The notes: generated by a model not told the origin, from the letters alone. Counted from the first letter of the stretch, positions 17,573 through 26,540 are shown. The stretch is 64,000 bases of DNA from an uncultured Roseateles sp. (GCF_913777145.1 NZ_CAJYPS010000022.1:1-64000), one strand, 5' to 3'. Numbers and translations are program-made.

Positions 17573-17585
17573 GGAGTAAAACTAC
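17573..17585 (-). promoter_or_regulatory. starch-regulon operator candidate, site 3
   Basis: GTAGTTTTACTCC on the minus strand, 34 bases before the lipoprotein pullulanase start, differs from the site 2 consensus at two positions. The neighbouring 12-mer GCTGGGCGATGC at 17557-17568 is identical to one beside site 2. Confidence 0.5.
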
Positions 17586-17680
17586 ATGTTGAAGATGGTG
17601 GAATCCCGGTGGATTTTGAGATGAAGTCGTGAATTGGCGCACGAATATAGAGCGGATTGGCGCCGAGTTGGGTGTGGCGT

Positions 17681-17693
17681 GTAGTTTTGCTTC
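17681..17693 (+). promoter_or_regulatory. starch-regulon operator candidate, site 4
   Basis: GTAGTTTTGCTTC differs from site 2 at one position. It lies 108 bp (centre to centre) from site 3 in the 225-bp gap upstream of the lipoprotein pullulanase, as expected for a second or looping operator. Confidence 0.5.
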
Positions 17694-17764
17694 TTTTGTG
17701 CCGCTGCTGCCACCTGAGGGTGGGCAGTGCCTGTCCAGCCCCTCCCGGGGCGGGCGGTGGTGGC

Positions 17765-18547
17765 TCAGCGCAGGTCTTCGGCGCGCAGCCTGATGCCGTA
17801 GCGGCGGAACAGCCGCTCCATGCTGCCGTCGGCCAGCATGGCTTCCTGCTGCTGGCGCAGGCGATTGATCTCGTCGTCGGTCACGCCACCCTGCGCACCC
17901 AGCCAGGTGTCGGCTGATTCCAGCATCAGCCCCACCTGCAACAACTCACGGGGGCGGCCCTTGCGCTGCCAGCTCTCGGTATGGATGAGCTCGCTGCCGT
18001 ACATGGTCTCCACCAGGCCGCGTTCCAGCGCGCGGTGCAGGTCGTCCACATTGGCCGCCTCGTACAGGCGCTCCTGCTTCAGGCCCAGCTGCTGCAACCG
18101 TGCCAGGTTGGAGGAGCCTCGCAGCACGCCCACACGCGCCGCGAGCGCCTGCTCGATGCTGTCCACCCGCGGCTGCGGGCTGATCGACAGGAACACGAAG
18201 CGCTGCGTGTAGAGCTTGACCAGCCACTGGAAGCGCGCCTCGCGCTCCGGCGTGCGGTTCAAGGGCAGGATCAGCGTGCGCGGCGTCTCGCTGGCCAGCA
18301 GCAGCGCACGGGCCCAGGGGTAGAAGCGCGTATGGCTGACCAGGCCGGCGCGTTGCAGCAGGATTTCGGCCAGCTCCAGCAGCACGCCGCGGCGGCCGCC
18401 GTGGCCCGCCTCCATCGCAAAGGGCGGCAACTCGCTGGTGACCAGATGCAGCGGCGAGCCCGGGTTCGCGGGTCGGGCCAGCGCCGGTCGGCCGAACGCG
18501 GCCAGACCTAGCCCGGCCATCAGTGTGTGGCGGCGGAAGAGGAACAT
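17765..18547 (-). CDS. periplasmic solute-binding protein (family 3-like), orphan
   Basis: About 260 residues. It begins MFLFRRHTLMAGLGLAAF, a signal peptide with a twin-arginine-like start, ending near ALARP. The mature part follows the type II periplasmic-binding fold used by amino-acid ABC binding proteins and related sensors (LHLVTSELPPFAMEAGHGG, then RVGVLRGSSNLARLQQLG). The start at 18547 is preferred to a longer frame because the signal then lies at the N terminus. No permease or ATPase gene is adjacent, so it may serve a distant transporter or be a stand-alone binding protein. The ligand is unknown. Confidence 0.8.
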   Translation of the reverse strand: MFLFRRHTLMAGLGLAAFGRPALARPANPGSPLHLVTSELPPFAMEAGHGGRRGVLLELAEILLQRAGLVSHTRFYPWARALLLASETPRTLILPLNRTPEREARFQWLVKLYTQRFVFLSISPQPRVDSIEQALAARVGVLRGSSNLARLQQLGLKQERLYEAANVDDLHRALERGLVETMYGSELIHTESWQRKGRPRELLQVGLMLESADTWLGAQGGVTDDEINRLRQQQEAMLADGSMERLFRRYGIRLRAEDLR

Positions 18548-18663
18548 CCCTACATGGTCGCAGGGCGGCCCGGGTGCCGCAAGGCGTGCCCTCCCGAGGT
18601 GGTGGGGGCCCGGTGTCAAGTTGCCGGCGGCCGGACTAAGCTTGCCGAACAAGGAGACAAATC

Positions 18664-19872
18664 ATGGATGTCCGCGCGCGCTGCTGGTCTCTGGTGCTTG
18701 TGGGCTCGGTACTGCTGGGCGGCTGTGCGAGCACGCCGTCCGACCAGCCTTCGCCGTTGCTGCGCGATGCAGCCTTTGCGCCGCCCACCGAGCCGGTGGA
18801 CCCGCGGCAGGCTCTGACCCTGAGCCCGGCGATGCGCGAATTCGCAGCGGGCGACATGGCGCGTCAGATCCGCGCCAAGGGGCCACGCGACGGCCTTATC
18901 GAAGCGCTGTATGCGCGGGAATGGCTGCAGCTGGAATACGACAGCGAACGCACCCGCACCGCGGCCGAGGCCTTCGAGGCGAGGCGCGGCAATTGCATGT
19001 CGCTGGTGCTGATGACTGCAGCGTTCGCGCGTCACATGGGCCTGAATCTGCGTTTCAACAGCGTGACGCTGGATGAGTCCTGGACCCGTGCCAATGGCAT
19101 GTTCTTCGTTGCCGGCCATGTGAACATCAGTGTGGGCCGTCCCAGTGTGCCCGGCGAGACCGCGTTGTTCGACAGCCTGGGCCTGCTGACCATCGACTTC
19201 CTGCCGCCCCGGCTGCTGCGCGGGCAGCGCAGCTATGCGATCGACGAGGCTACGCTGCTGGCGATGTTTGCGAACAACCGCGCAGCCGAAGAACTGACCG
19301 AGGGGCGACTGGACCAGGCCTACTGGTGGGCGCGTGCGGGCGTGCAGACCGATCCGCGCTGGCTGGCCAGTTACAACACGCTGGCCGTCATCTACCGCCG
19401 CCGCGGCCTGCTGGACGCGGCCGAGGCCACGCTGCGCGCGGTGCTGGAGCGCGAGCCCCAGAACCTGCAGGCCATGTCCAACCTGGTGCTGGTGCTGGGC
19501 GATCTGGGGCGGCCACAGCAGGCGGCCGAGCTGGCGCGGCAGCTGGCGCAGATCCAGCCCGTGCCGCCCTACGCCTATTTCGACCAGGGCGTGGAGGCCA
19601 TGCGCCAGGGCCAGTACCGCAGCGCGCGCGAGCTGTTCAGCAAGGAGATCGCGCGGGCGGCCTATGTGTCGGAGTTCCATTTCTGGCTGGCGCTGGCCAA
19701 CTACGGCCTGGGCGACCTGGGCGGTGCGCGCGGCGAGATCGCGAAGGCGCTGGAGAACAGTGCCACGCACCGTGAGCGCGAGCTCTACGGTGCCAAGCTG
19801 GCCTGGCTGAACGAGCAGCGTCGCGCGGCCTTGCCGCCCGGCGGGCGGCTGGTGCGCGACACCGGCCCCTGA
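18664..19872 (+). CDS. TPR lipoprotein with transglutaminase-like domain
   Basis: A 402-residue protein with lipobox LLGGC (Cys 21). Residues about 95-185 carry a transglutaminase/protease-like core: GNCMSLVLMTAAFARHMG with Cys 118 in the usual nucleophile place, then AGHVNI with a candidate catalytic His. Residues 220-385 form tetratricopeptide repeats (AYWWARAGVQTDPRWLASYN, YRSARELFSKEIARAAYV). Start at 18664 is supported by AAGGAG upstream. It is likely a periplasm-facing scaffold or peptide-processing protein of the envelope. The partner is unknown. Confidence 0.85.
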   Translation: MDVRARCWSLVLVGSVLLGGCASTPSDQPSPLLRDAAFAPPTEPVDPRQALTLSPAMREFAAGDMARQIRAKGPRDGLIEALYAREWLQLEYDSERTRTAAEAFEARRGNCMSLVLMTAAFARHMGLNLRFNSVTLDESWTRANGMFFVAGHVNISVGRPSVPGETALFDSLGLLTIDFLPPRLLRGQRSYAIDEATLLAMFANNRAAEELTEGRLDQAYWWARAGVQTDPRWLASYNTLAVIYRRRGLLDAAEATLRAVLEREPQNLQAMSNLVLVLGDLGRPQQAAELARQLAQIQPVPPYAYFDQGVEAMRQGQYRSARELFSKEIARAAYVSEFHFWLALANYGLGDLGGARGEIAKALENSATHRERELYGAKLAWLNEQRRAALPPGGRLVRDTGP

Positions 19873-19879
19873 GCCCGCG

Positions 19880-20206
19880 TCACAGCGGCGCCAGCCCGTG
19901 CCGAGCACGGGCCCGGTTGCAGGCCTCGTCGCCCAGACCCATGGGCGCGCGCAGGCCGAACTCACGGCAGGGCGAGGGGCGCCACTCGTGGATGCCGCAG
20001 CTCACCCGCTCGCCCACGCGGCCGCCGAGCGCGGCGCAGCGCGGCGGCTGGTGGTCGGTGCCGCGCAGGCGCACCAGGCGGCTGGTCAGTGGCACGGTGA
20101 GACCGTCGGGCACGCTGCCGCCTTCGCTCAGCAGCTCGGCCCGGTCGAAGTCCACGCGGAAGCTCGCGCAGCAGGCGCCGCAGCGCATACAGGGGTTGTC
20201 GCTCAT
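19880..20206 (-). CDS. YkgJ-family cysteine cluster protein
   Basis: A small 108-residue protein that starts MSDNPCMRCGACCASFRVDF. It has the CxxCGxCC cluster near the N terminus and further cysteines in PPRCAAL, VSCGIHEWRPSPCREFG and EACNRA, the pattern of the zinc- or iron-sulfur-binding YkgJ family (UPF0153). The function of the family is not established. It lies 11 bases downstream of the kinase-Usp gene and is probably co-transcribed with it. Confidence 0.88.
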   Translation of the reverse strand: MSDNPCMRCGACCASFRVDFDRAELLSEGGSVPDGLTVPLTSRLVRLRGTDHQPPRCAALGGRVGERVSCGIHEWRPSPCREFGLRAPMGLGDEACNRARARHGLAPL

Positions 20207-20217
20207 GTCGGGGGATG

Positions 20218-21663
20218 TCAGTCGGCGCCGCGCTCGCGCACCACGGTCACGGTGCAGTCGGCCTGGGCCACCACCTGGCTGCTGACGCTGCCCAGGTAGC
20301 GCCGCAGCGCCGACGCCCCGCGCGCGCCCATCACGATATGGTCCACGCCGTTGCGGCGCGCGAAGTCTATGAGCGCATCGGCCGCGTCCGGCGCTTCCAG
20401 CACATGAAAGGTCAGGCGGCCGTCCTCCAGCGCCAGCGACTTGCTGATGGGGCGCGCCCAGTGGCGCAGCGCGATCAGCTGCTTCACGTGCACGCTCTGA
20501 CCGTGCTTGTCGGTGAGCTCGTCGATGCCGATGCGGTTGGTCTTCATGATGGCCACGCAGGCCAGGCGGGCGCCAGGCTCGGTCTGCACGATGCGCCGCG
20601 CGGTTTCGCGCAACAGGCCCAGCAGCTCGGGCGAGGCGTTGTCCGCGTCCACCGCTGCCATGATGATGGGGCTGCGTGCCAGCTGCTCGCCCGGCGGCAC
20701 CGCGGGCTCGGGCTCGGCGCCCAGTGCGAAGAACCACTGCTTGAGCCGGCGCACCGCCCCGCTGGTCTGCAGCTTCTCGGCACGCGCGGTCAGCGCGATG
20801 CCCTGGGGCTCGCGCAGGTCCAGCGCCAGCTGGGCGGCGCTCTGGTAGCGCTTGTCGGGCCTCACCTCCAGGCAGTGCAGGATGACCTCCTGCAGCCATT
20901 TGGGGCAGTCTGGCCGTATCGCGCGCGGCGGCACCGGCTCCACATAGAGGCGCCGCCGCAGGCCGCGCACCGAGGTGGGCTGGCCGAAGGGGCGCTCGCC
21001 GGTGGCCAGGTGGTAGAGCATCACGCCCAGCGCGAACAGGTCGCTGCGCGGGTCGTTGCGCACGAACTGCACCTGCTCGGGCGACATATAGGGGCCCGTG
21101 CCCATGGGCAGCGTGAACTCCTCTTCCAGCAGGTCGGGCAGCTGCTCGTGGCGGCTGAGGCCGAAGTCCACCAGCACCGCGCTGCCATCGGGGCGGAACA
21201 TGATGTTGCTGGGCTTCACATCCAGGTGCACCACATGCTGGCGGTGCAGCGCGGCCAGCGCGGTGGCCACGCGCGCGCCGATGTCGGCCAGCTCGTCGGG
21301 GTCCAGCGGCGCGTCGTCCAGGCGCGGGCGCAGCGTGTCGCCGGGGATGCGCTCCATCACGATGTAGGCCTGGCGCGTCCAGTCGCCGCGGGCGACGTAG
21401 CGCGGCACATGGGGGCCGCTCAACTGCGGCATCAGCATCTGCTCGACCTCGAAGCCCACGATGGTGGCCGGGTCCTCGCCGCCCTTGATGCGCGGCACCT
21501 TCATCAGCAGCTCGAAGCCGTCGTCCGCCCCCTCGATGCGGCTGACCCGCCAGAGATTGGCCATGCCGCCCTGGTGCAGGCGTTCTTCCAGCCGGAAGCC
21601 GTCCAGCACCTGGCCCGGGGCCAGGGCCGGCGCGGGGCCGGAGGGATGGCTGGCCGGGGTCAT
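20218..21663 (-). CDS. Ser/Thr protein kinase fused to universal stress protein domain
   Basis: A 481-residue cytosolic fusion. The Hanks-type kinase has a glycine loop HQGGMANLW (30-38), the ATP lysine in LLMKVPR (Lys 55), catalytic loop HLDVKPSN (146-153, Asp 148), DFGLS (166-170) and the activation-segment end GPYMSPEQ. All catalytic residues are present; Val replaces the more usual Leu/Phe before Lys 150. From about residue 340 the protein is UspA-like, ending with HIVMGARGASALRRYLGSVS, the family's nucleotide-binding loop GxxGx(n)GS. There is no membrane segment. Its ATG overlaps the stop of the metallophosphoesterase (21660-21663), which suggests a kinase/phosphatase pair acting in stress signalling. 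Confidence 0.94.
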   Translation of the reverse strand: MTPASHPSGPAPALAPGQVLDGFRLEERLHQGGMANLWRVSRIEGADDGFELLMKVPRIKGGEDPATIVGFEVEQMLMPQLSGPHVPRYVARGDWTRQAYIVMERIPGDTLRPRLDDAPLDPDELADIGARVATALAALHRQHVVHLDVKPSNIMFRPDGSAVLVDFGLSRHEQLPDLLEEEFTLPMGTGPYMSPEQVQFVRNDPRSDLFALGVMLYHLATGERPFGQPTSVRGLRRRLYVEPVPPRAIRPDCPKWLQEVILHCLEVRPDKRYQSAAQLALDLREPQGIALTARAEKLQTSGAVRRLKQWFFALGAEPEPAVPPGEQLARSPIIMAAVDADNASPELLGLLRETARRIVQTEPGARLACVAIMKTNRIGIDELTDKHGQSVHVKQLIALRHWARPISKSLALEDGRLTFHVLEAPDAADALIDFARRNGVDHIVMGARGASALRRYLGSVSSQVVAQADCTVTVVRERGAD

Positions 21664-22445
21664 TCGCCGGTCTGCAGGCGGCGCGCCAGGCGTTGCACCA
21701 CCTCGGCGGGCATGGCGGTGGCGTGCAGCGCCGCGACCGCGGCCTCCACGTCATAGGGCACGCGCATGAAGCGCAGCTGCGCGTCCTCCTGCGGCGAGGT
21801 GCCTGGCTTGAACAGCGCATAGCAGGCCGCCGGGTTGCCGTCTCGCGGCTGGCCGCAGGAGCCGGGGATGGCCAGCCACTGGCGGTGGGCCGGCAGCGGC
21901 ATCAGCACGTCGGCCTGGGGATGGAAATCGCCCGCCTTGCCGGTGCCGGACACATGGAACAGCATGGGCTCGTGCATGTGGCCGCAGAACTGCACGCGCG
22001 CCGGCACGGCGAGCAGGCTCTGCACCGCCTCGGCCCGGCCCTGCACATAGTCCCAGCCGGCCGGGTTGTAGGCATTCGCATGCACGAACAGGCAGTCGCC
22101 CGCCTCGGGGCCGGTGCGCACGCTCAATGGCAGCTCCTTCAGAAAGCTCAGCTGAGCTTCACTGAGCTGGGCGCGGGTCCAGTCGATCACGGCGCGCGCG
22201 TCCGGGTGCATCTGCGCATGGCTGCCGGCCGCCACCGCTTCGTCGTGGTTGCCGCGCACCACCACCGCGCCGTGGTGGCGGACCAGGTCTATCACCTGGT
22301 CCAGCACCCAGCCGGGGTCGGCGCCATAGCCGACGAAGTCGCCCAGCAGCGCGTAGTGGGTGGCGCCCTGCTGGCGCGCGTTGGCGAGCACCGCCTCCAA
22401 GGCTTGGCGGTTGGCGTGCAGATCGGAAATGACGGCCCAAAGCAT
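21660..22445 (-). CDS. calcineurin-like metallophosphoesterase
   Basis: A 261-residue enzyme with the dimetal phosphoesterase motifs in order: SDLHAN (Asp 8, His 10), GDFVGYG, RGNHDE and CGHMHEP. The small size and SDLHAN start place it with the YfcE/PP2A-like bacterial phosphodiesterases or phosphatases. It is the first gene of the minus-strand unit with the kinase-Usp fusion and the YkgJ protein, joined by a 4-base overlap. A role in reversing the kinase's phosphorylation is a reasonable inference, but nucleotide or phosphodiester substrates are equally possible. Confidence 0.9.
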   Translation of the reverse strand: MLWAVISDLHANRQALEAVLANARQQGATHYALLGDFVGYGADPGWVLDQVIDLVRHHGAVVVRGNHDEAVAAGSHAQMHPDARAVIDWTRAQLSEAQLSFLKELPLSVRTGPEAGDCLFVHANAYNPAGWDYVQGRAEAVQSLLAVPARVQFCGHMHEPMLFHVSGTGKAGDFHPQADVLMPLPAHRQWLAIPGSCGQPRDGNPAACYALFKPGTSPQEDAQLRFMRVPYDVEAAVAALHATAMPAEVVQRLARRLQTGE

Positions 22446-22496
22446 CCCGACAGCTTGCCACGCTGGGCTGACGCCGGCCCAACGCTGGTGCGAATT

Positions 22497-24935
22497 TCAG
22501 CGCAGCGCGTCCAGCGTGGCGCGCAGCCGCGCGGCGCCTGCCGGGTCGCGCGGCGCCAGTGCGGCGGCCAGGCGCTCCAGCGGTTCGCGGGCCGGGCGGA
22601 AGTCGGGGCTTTGGCGCAGCACGTCCAGCAGCGGCGTGCCCACGCGCGCCAGCATCACCGCCGGGTCGGCGCTTGGCTGCACATGGCGGCCCAAGGCGAG
22701 GTAGCCGCGGCGCGCCTGCGCATAGGCCGACAGCCGCGACTGCAGTGCCTCGTCCGGCGTGGCCAGCAGCGGCGCCGGGTCGTAGGGCAGCTCGCCCAGC
22801 AGCGTCAGCAGGCGCTCGGCGGGGCGGGAGTCGGGTGCATAGGTGAGGGCGGGCGCGTGGTAGGCGACCCAGGGGTGGTCGTCGGTGTTCAGCGGCGCCT
22901 GGGCCGCAAAGGCCTGAAGCGCCGCCGGGCCGGCGATCAGGCTGCCCAGCAGCGCGTAGTCGTCGCCCAGGCCGAAGGCGGCGGCCAGCGCGGGCAGGGG
23001 GTGGGGCGCGAAGCGGGTGCTCGGGTCTCGCCCCAGCAGGCCCAGCACGGGCGTGTCCAGGCTGTTGCTGGCCAGCAGTGCGGCGGCGTCGGGGAATGCG
23101 ACGCGAAAGCTCGCGACGATGCTGCGCACGCTGTCCAGGTCCAGCTGGTGCAGCGGCAGCCACTGGCAGAACAGGCCGCCGGGCGCCAGCCGCGCGCGCA
23201 CCGCCTGGAAATGCTCCACCGTATAGAGCGCGCCCGAGCCGCTGCGCGCGGGGTGGAAGTTGTCGGACACGATGACGTCATAGTGCCGCTCGGCGTTGCG
23301 CACATAGCGGCGCGCGTCCGCGGTGATGACGCGCGGCGCCGGCCCCTCGCCCAGCACCGGGCGGAACAGCGCGGCGACCTGCACCACCTCGGGCAGCAGC
23401 TCCACCGCGTCCACCTGCACGCCGGGCAGCTGTGCGGCGGCACCGGCGCTGAGGCCGGCGCCCAGGCCCAGGAACAGCGCCTGCCGCGGCGCGCCGTGCA
23501 GCAGCAGCGGCAGCAGGCCCTGGCGGCCGTCGGCCGGCAGCGTCGCGCTGCTGCCTTCCTGCTGGCGGTTGTTGATGCGCAGGCGGGCCACGCCGTCCGC
23601 ATCGGCTACCACGCTGACCGTGGCCAGCGCGCCCTCGCGATAGCTCAGCAGCTGACTGTCGGCGGAGCGCTCGATGACGGCCAGCGGCGGCGCCCACAGG
23701 GCCAGCGCGGCCAGCATGGCCACCAGCGCGCCCCAGGCCGGCTGGCGCCAGCGCCGCACCAGCAGCCCATAGCCGGCCAGCAGCGTCAGCAGCGCGAGCT
23801 TGCTGCCCAGCAGCGGCAGCAGCAGCGCGCCGAACAGCGGTGCGGCGGCCAGGCCGCCCAGGAGGTTCACGCCCAGCGCGCGGCTGTAGCCCGCGCCGGC
23901 GGCCAGCGCCTCGCGGCTGAGCTGGCAGAACAGCGCGCCCATCAGCAGCGCGGCCGGCCCCAGCGTCAGCGCCGCCAGCAGTGCCTCGGCCAGCAGCGCA
24001 CCACCCATGCCGGCGGGCAGGGCGGCCAGCAGCAGGCGCTGCAGCGTCGGCGCGGCCCACAGCGCCAGCGCGCCCAGCAGGCCGCAGCCGGCCAGCGCCA
24101 GCAGCAGGCGGTCGGTGTCGCCCAGCCGCTCGCGCCAGCGCGCATGCGCGGCCGCGCCCAGCGCGCTGCCGGCCAGATAGACCGCCAGCAGCAGCGCAAA
24201 GGTGTAGACCGTGCCCTCGGTCACCTGGCTCAGCAGGCGCACGACCAGCAGTTCGTCACCCAGGCCCAGCAGGCCGGTGAGGGCCAGCAGCGCCAGCGCC
24301 CGCCGCGCGGCGGGCGGGTTGGGGTGGGTGGCCCGCGTGGGGGCGGGCGCATCGCTGCGCAGCACCAGCCCGGCCAGCAGTGCGCAGCCCAGGTTGAGGG
24401 CCACGCACAGGCCGGCGCTGGCGCTCAGGCCCCAGGCCGGAATCAGCCACAGCGCGGGCAGCAGCACGCCGGCCACGGCGCCCAGCGTGTTGGCTGCGTA
24501 CAGCGGCGCGATCTGCTCCGCACGCAGCCGGGTCAGCGCCGGCAGCGTCGCCCCCATGGCCAGCGTGGCCGGCAGCAGCAGCACGAAGCTCAGCGCACCG
24601 CCCAGCAGGCCATGGCGCAGCGGGCCGGCCTCGGCGCCCAGCAGCGTGAGTGCGCCGCGGCCGACCGCGGGCATGGCGACGATCAGCACCAGGCCCCAGG
24701 CGCCTATCACCGCCTCGCAGGCCGCATACCAGCGCAGCGGCCGGGCGCTGGCCTCGATGCGCGCGCCCAGCAGCAGCGCGCCCAGCGCCAGCCCGCCGAA
24801 GAAGGCGGCCACGACGGCCAGCACCGCGGCGGTCTCGTGGCCCAGCCACAGGCCGATCTGCTGCGTCCAGACGATCTGGTAGCCCAGGCCCGCAAAGCCC
24901 GAGGCGGCCATCAGCGCTAGCGCGAAGCGGTTCAA
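22497..24935 (-). CDS. membrane-fused spermidine synthase-like protein
   Basis: About 812 residues. The first ~450 residues hold a dozen hydrophobic segments of a transporter-like membrane domain (FALALMAASGFAGLGYQIVW). The last ~350 form a spermidine-synthase/SAM-dependent fold with LGLGAGLSAGA (around residue 487), an acidic strand end AVELLPEV and YDVIVSDNFHP. The best start is a TTG at 24935 that overlaps the stop of the oxygenase gene (TTGA), because the frame upstream encodes shadow sequence of that gene; the next ATG is 8 codons on. The true substrate of such fused proteins is poorly known. It is the last gene of the PPIase-HupE-oxygenase run. Confidence 0.85.
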   Translation of the reverse strand: MNRFALALMAASGFAGLGYQIVWTQQIGLWLGHETAAVLAVVAAFFGGLALGALLLGARIEASARPLRWYAACEAVIGAWGLVLIVAMPAVGRGALTLLGAEAGPLRHGLLGGALSFVLLLPATLAMGATLPALTRLRAEQIAPLYAANTLGAVAGVLLPALWLIPAWGLSASAGLCVALNLGCALLAGLVLRSDAPAPTRATHPNPPAARRALALLALTGLLGLGDELLVVRLLSQVTEGTVYTFALLLAVYLAGSALGAAAHARWRERLGDTDRLLLALAGCGLLGALALWAAPTLQRLLLAALPAGMGGALLAEALLAALTLGPAALLMGALFCQLSREALAAGAGYSRALGVNLLGGLAAAPLFGALLLPLLGSKLALLTLLAGYGLLVRRWRQPAWGALVAMLAALALWAPPLAVIERSADSQLLSYREGALATVSVVADADGVARLRINNRQQEGSSATLPADGRQGLLPLLLHGAPRQALFLGLGAGLSAGAAAQLPGVQVDAVELLPEVVQVAALFRPVLGEGPAPRVITADARRYVRNAERHYDVIVSDNFHPARSGSGALYTVEHFQAVRARLAPGGLFCQWLPLHQLDLDSVRSIVASFRVAFPDAAALLASNSLDTPVLGLLGRDPSTRFAPHPLPALAAAFGLGDDYALLGSLIAGPAALQAFAAQAPLNTDDHPWVAYHAPALTYAPDSRPAERLLTLLGELPYDPAPLLATPDEALQSRLSAYAQARRGYLALGRHVQPSADPAVMLARVGTPLLDVLRQSPDFRPAREPLERLAAALAPRDPAGAARLRATLDALR

Positions 24936-25576
24936 GCGGAGAAGCTCAGCGTGTAGCCCCAGGACTCCAGCCGCGTCGGGATCGCGTTGAAGGCCAGGGT
25001 GATGCGTCGGCCGCCCGCATTGGGCGGCACCGCGTGCATCAGGTAGCTGGGGAACATCAGCAGGTCGCCCGGGGCGGGCGAGGGGGCGATCCACTTCTCG
25101 GCGTTGTAGGGGCCGGTGACCACGCCCGCGTGGTCGTTCTTCAGCGAGAACTCATGGCCGCCGGGCGACTTCATGAACACGGTGCGCGCGGACTCGTCGG
25201 TCTCGGTCAGGTAGACCACGCCGGACGCGAAGCTGTTCGCGTGGTTGTGCACCGACTGGCGTCCGCCGGTGTCCAGCACATTGACCCACATCTCCTTGAT
25301 CGCCCAGCCCAGCGCCTCGCCGAACAGCAGCCGGCCGAAGTCCACCAGGCGCGGCGTGATCAGCGCCGCGGCCTGCACCAGCAGCGGGCTGTCTCCAGGC
25401 TGCAGCATGCGGGTGTGCGAGAGCTGCTCCGACGAGTTGTTGGCCTGCAGCGCCTGCTGGCTGAAATGCGCCACCAGGCCGGCCACCAGCGCGGGCGGCA
25501 GCACGCCGGCGCTGAGTTGCACCGGGGTGGGGAAGAGGCCGAAGACCTGGTCGGCGCGGGCGGGCGGGGTGCTCAT
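24932..25576 (-). CDS. 2OG-Fe(II) oxygenase family protein
   Basis: A 214-residue protein beginning with LFPTPVQL, typical of the putative 2OG-Fe(II) oxygenase family known from phage and proteobacterial genomes (TIGR02466 type). Candidate iron ligands lie in SVHNHANSFASGVVYL and FPSYLMHAVPPN; the Arg in GRRITLAFN may bind 2-oxoglutarate. It would hydroxylate an unknown protein or small-molecule substrate. It starts 1 base after the HupE-like stop and its end overlaps the next start, so it is internal to an operon. Confidence 0.88.
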   Translation of the reverse strand: MSTPPARADQVFGLFPTPVQLSAGVLPPALVAGLVAHFSQQALQANNSSEQLSHTRMLQPGDSPLLVQAAALITPRLVDFGRLLFGEALGWAIKEMWVNVLDTGGRQSVHNHANSFASGVVYLTETDESARTVFMKSPGGHEFSLKNDHAGVVTGPYNAEKWIAPSPAPGDLLMFPSYLMHAVPPNAGGRRITLAFNAIPTRLESWGYTLSFSA

Positions 25577-25577
25577 G

Positions 25578-26540
25578 TCAGCCCAGCAGCGTGGCGATGC
25601 GCAGCCAGGACCAGTAGGCCGCGATGCTGCCTATGCCGTACAGCGCCGCGGTGCGCAGCCGCTGCACCACCGGCAGGCCGCGGGTGGCGCGCCAGATCAG
25701 CCAGCAGGCGCCCACGGTCAGCAGCTGGCCCAGCTCCACGCCGATGTTGAACGTCAGCAGCGCCACCAGCAGGTGGTTTTCCGGCAGGCCGATTTCCTTG
25801 AGCGCACCGGCAAACCCTAGGCCATGGACCAGGCCGAACAGAAAGGCCACCAGCGCCGGCCAGCGCCGCGCCAGCGTGTCGCGCCGGTGCAGCGCCTCGA
25901 CCGCCACCAGCACGATGGACAGCGCGATGCAGGCCTCCACCGGCGGCGGCCTCAGCGTCAGCCAGCCCAGGGCGCTGCTGGCCAGCGTCAGGCTGTGCGC
26001 GGCGGTGAAGGCGGTGATGGTCCAGACCAGGCGGCGCTCGAAGCCGACCAGGAACAGCAGGCCCACGACGAACATCAGGTGGTCTATGCCGCCCAGGATG
26101 TGCTCCACGCCCAGCAGCGTGTAGGCGCTGGTCACCTCGCCCATGCCGCGCGGGTCGTCGGCCGCGCCGTAGAGCTGCACCGTGGGCTGGGCACCGGTCA
26201 GCGTGTAGACGCGGCTGCTGCCGTCCAGCCAGGTGACCTTGACCAGGGCGGCCGAGTAGCGCTTGCCGACGCCGTCTATGGCGAGCGTGCCGCTCAGGCC
26301 CTGGGCGCCGCAGCGCAGCGTGGCCGCCTCGGCCTGGCAGCCGGCGGGCCACAAGGGAGTCAGGTCTTGCGACGCGGGGCGGCGGTCATTGGCCGCGGTC
26401 CATTGCCAGATGAACTCGCCGCGCTGGGTCTCGCGCAGCTGCATCTCGGCCATGGTCATCTCGTGCGCGCCGGCCGGGCCGTGCAGCAGCGCCAGGCCCC
26501 AGGCCAGTAGCGCCAGCAGGCGTGTCAGCAGTGCTCTCAT
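25578..26540 (-). CDS. HupE/UreJ-like membrane protein
   Basis: A 320-residue protein with a signal peptide (LLALLAWGLALLHGPAGAHE), an extracytoplasmic N domain of about 130 residues with a Cys pair (AGCQAEAATLRCGAQ), and a C-terminal membrane domain of six or seven segments. That domain carries the HupE/UreJ histidine motifs GVEHILGGIDHLMF, TAAHSLTL and LVHGLGFAG. Family members are nickel/cobalt or other metal permease candidates. Its ATG overlaps the stop of the PPIase gene (26537-26540). Confidence 0.9.
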   Translation of the reverse strand: MRALLTRLLALLAWGLALLHGPAGAHEMTMAEMQLRETQRGEFIWQWTAANDRRPASQDLTPLWPAGCQAEAATLRCGAQGLSGTLAIDGVGKRYSAALVKVTWLDGSSRVYTLTGAQPTVQLYGAADDPRGMGEVTSAYTLLGVEHILGGIDHLMFVVGLLFLVGFERRLVWTITAFTAAHSLTLASSALGWLTLRPPPVEACIALSIVLVAVEALHRRDTLARRWPALVAFLFGLVHGLGFAGALKEIGLPENHLLVALLTFNIGVELGQLLTVGACWLIWRATRGLPVVQRLRTAALYGIGSIAAYWSWLRIATLLG

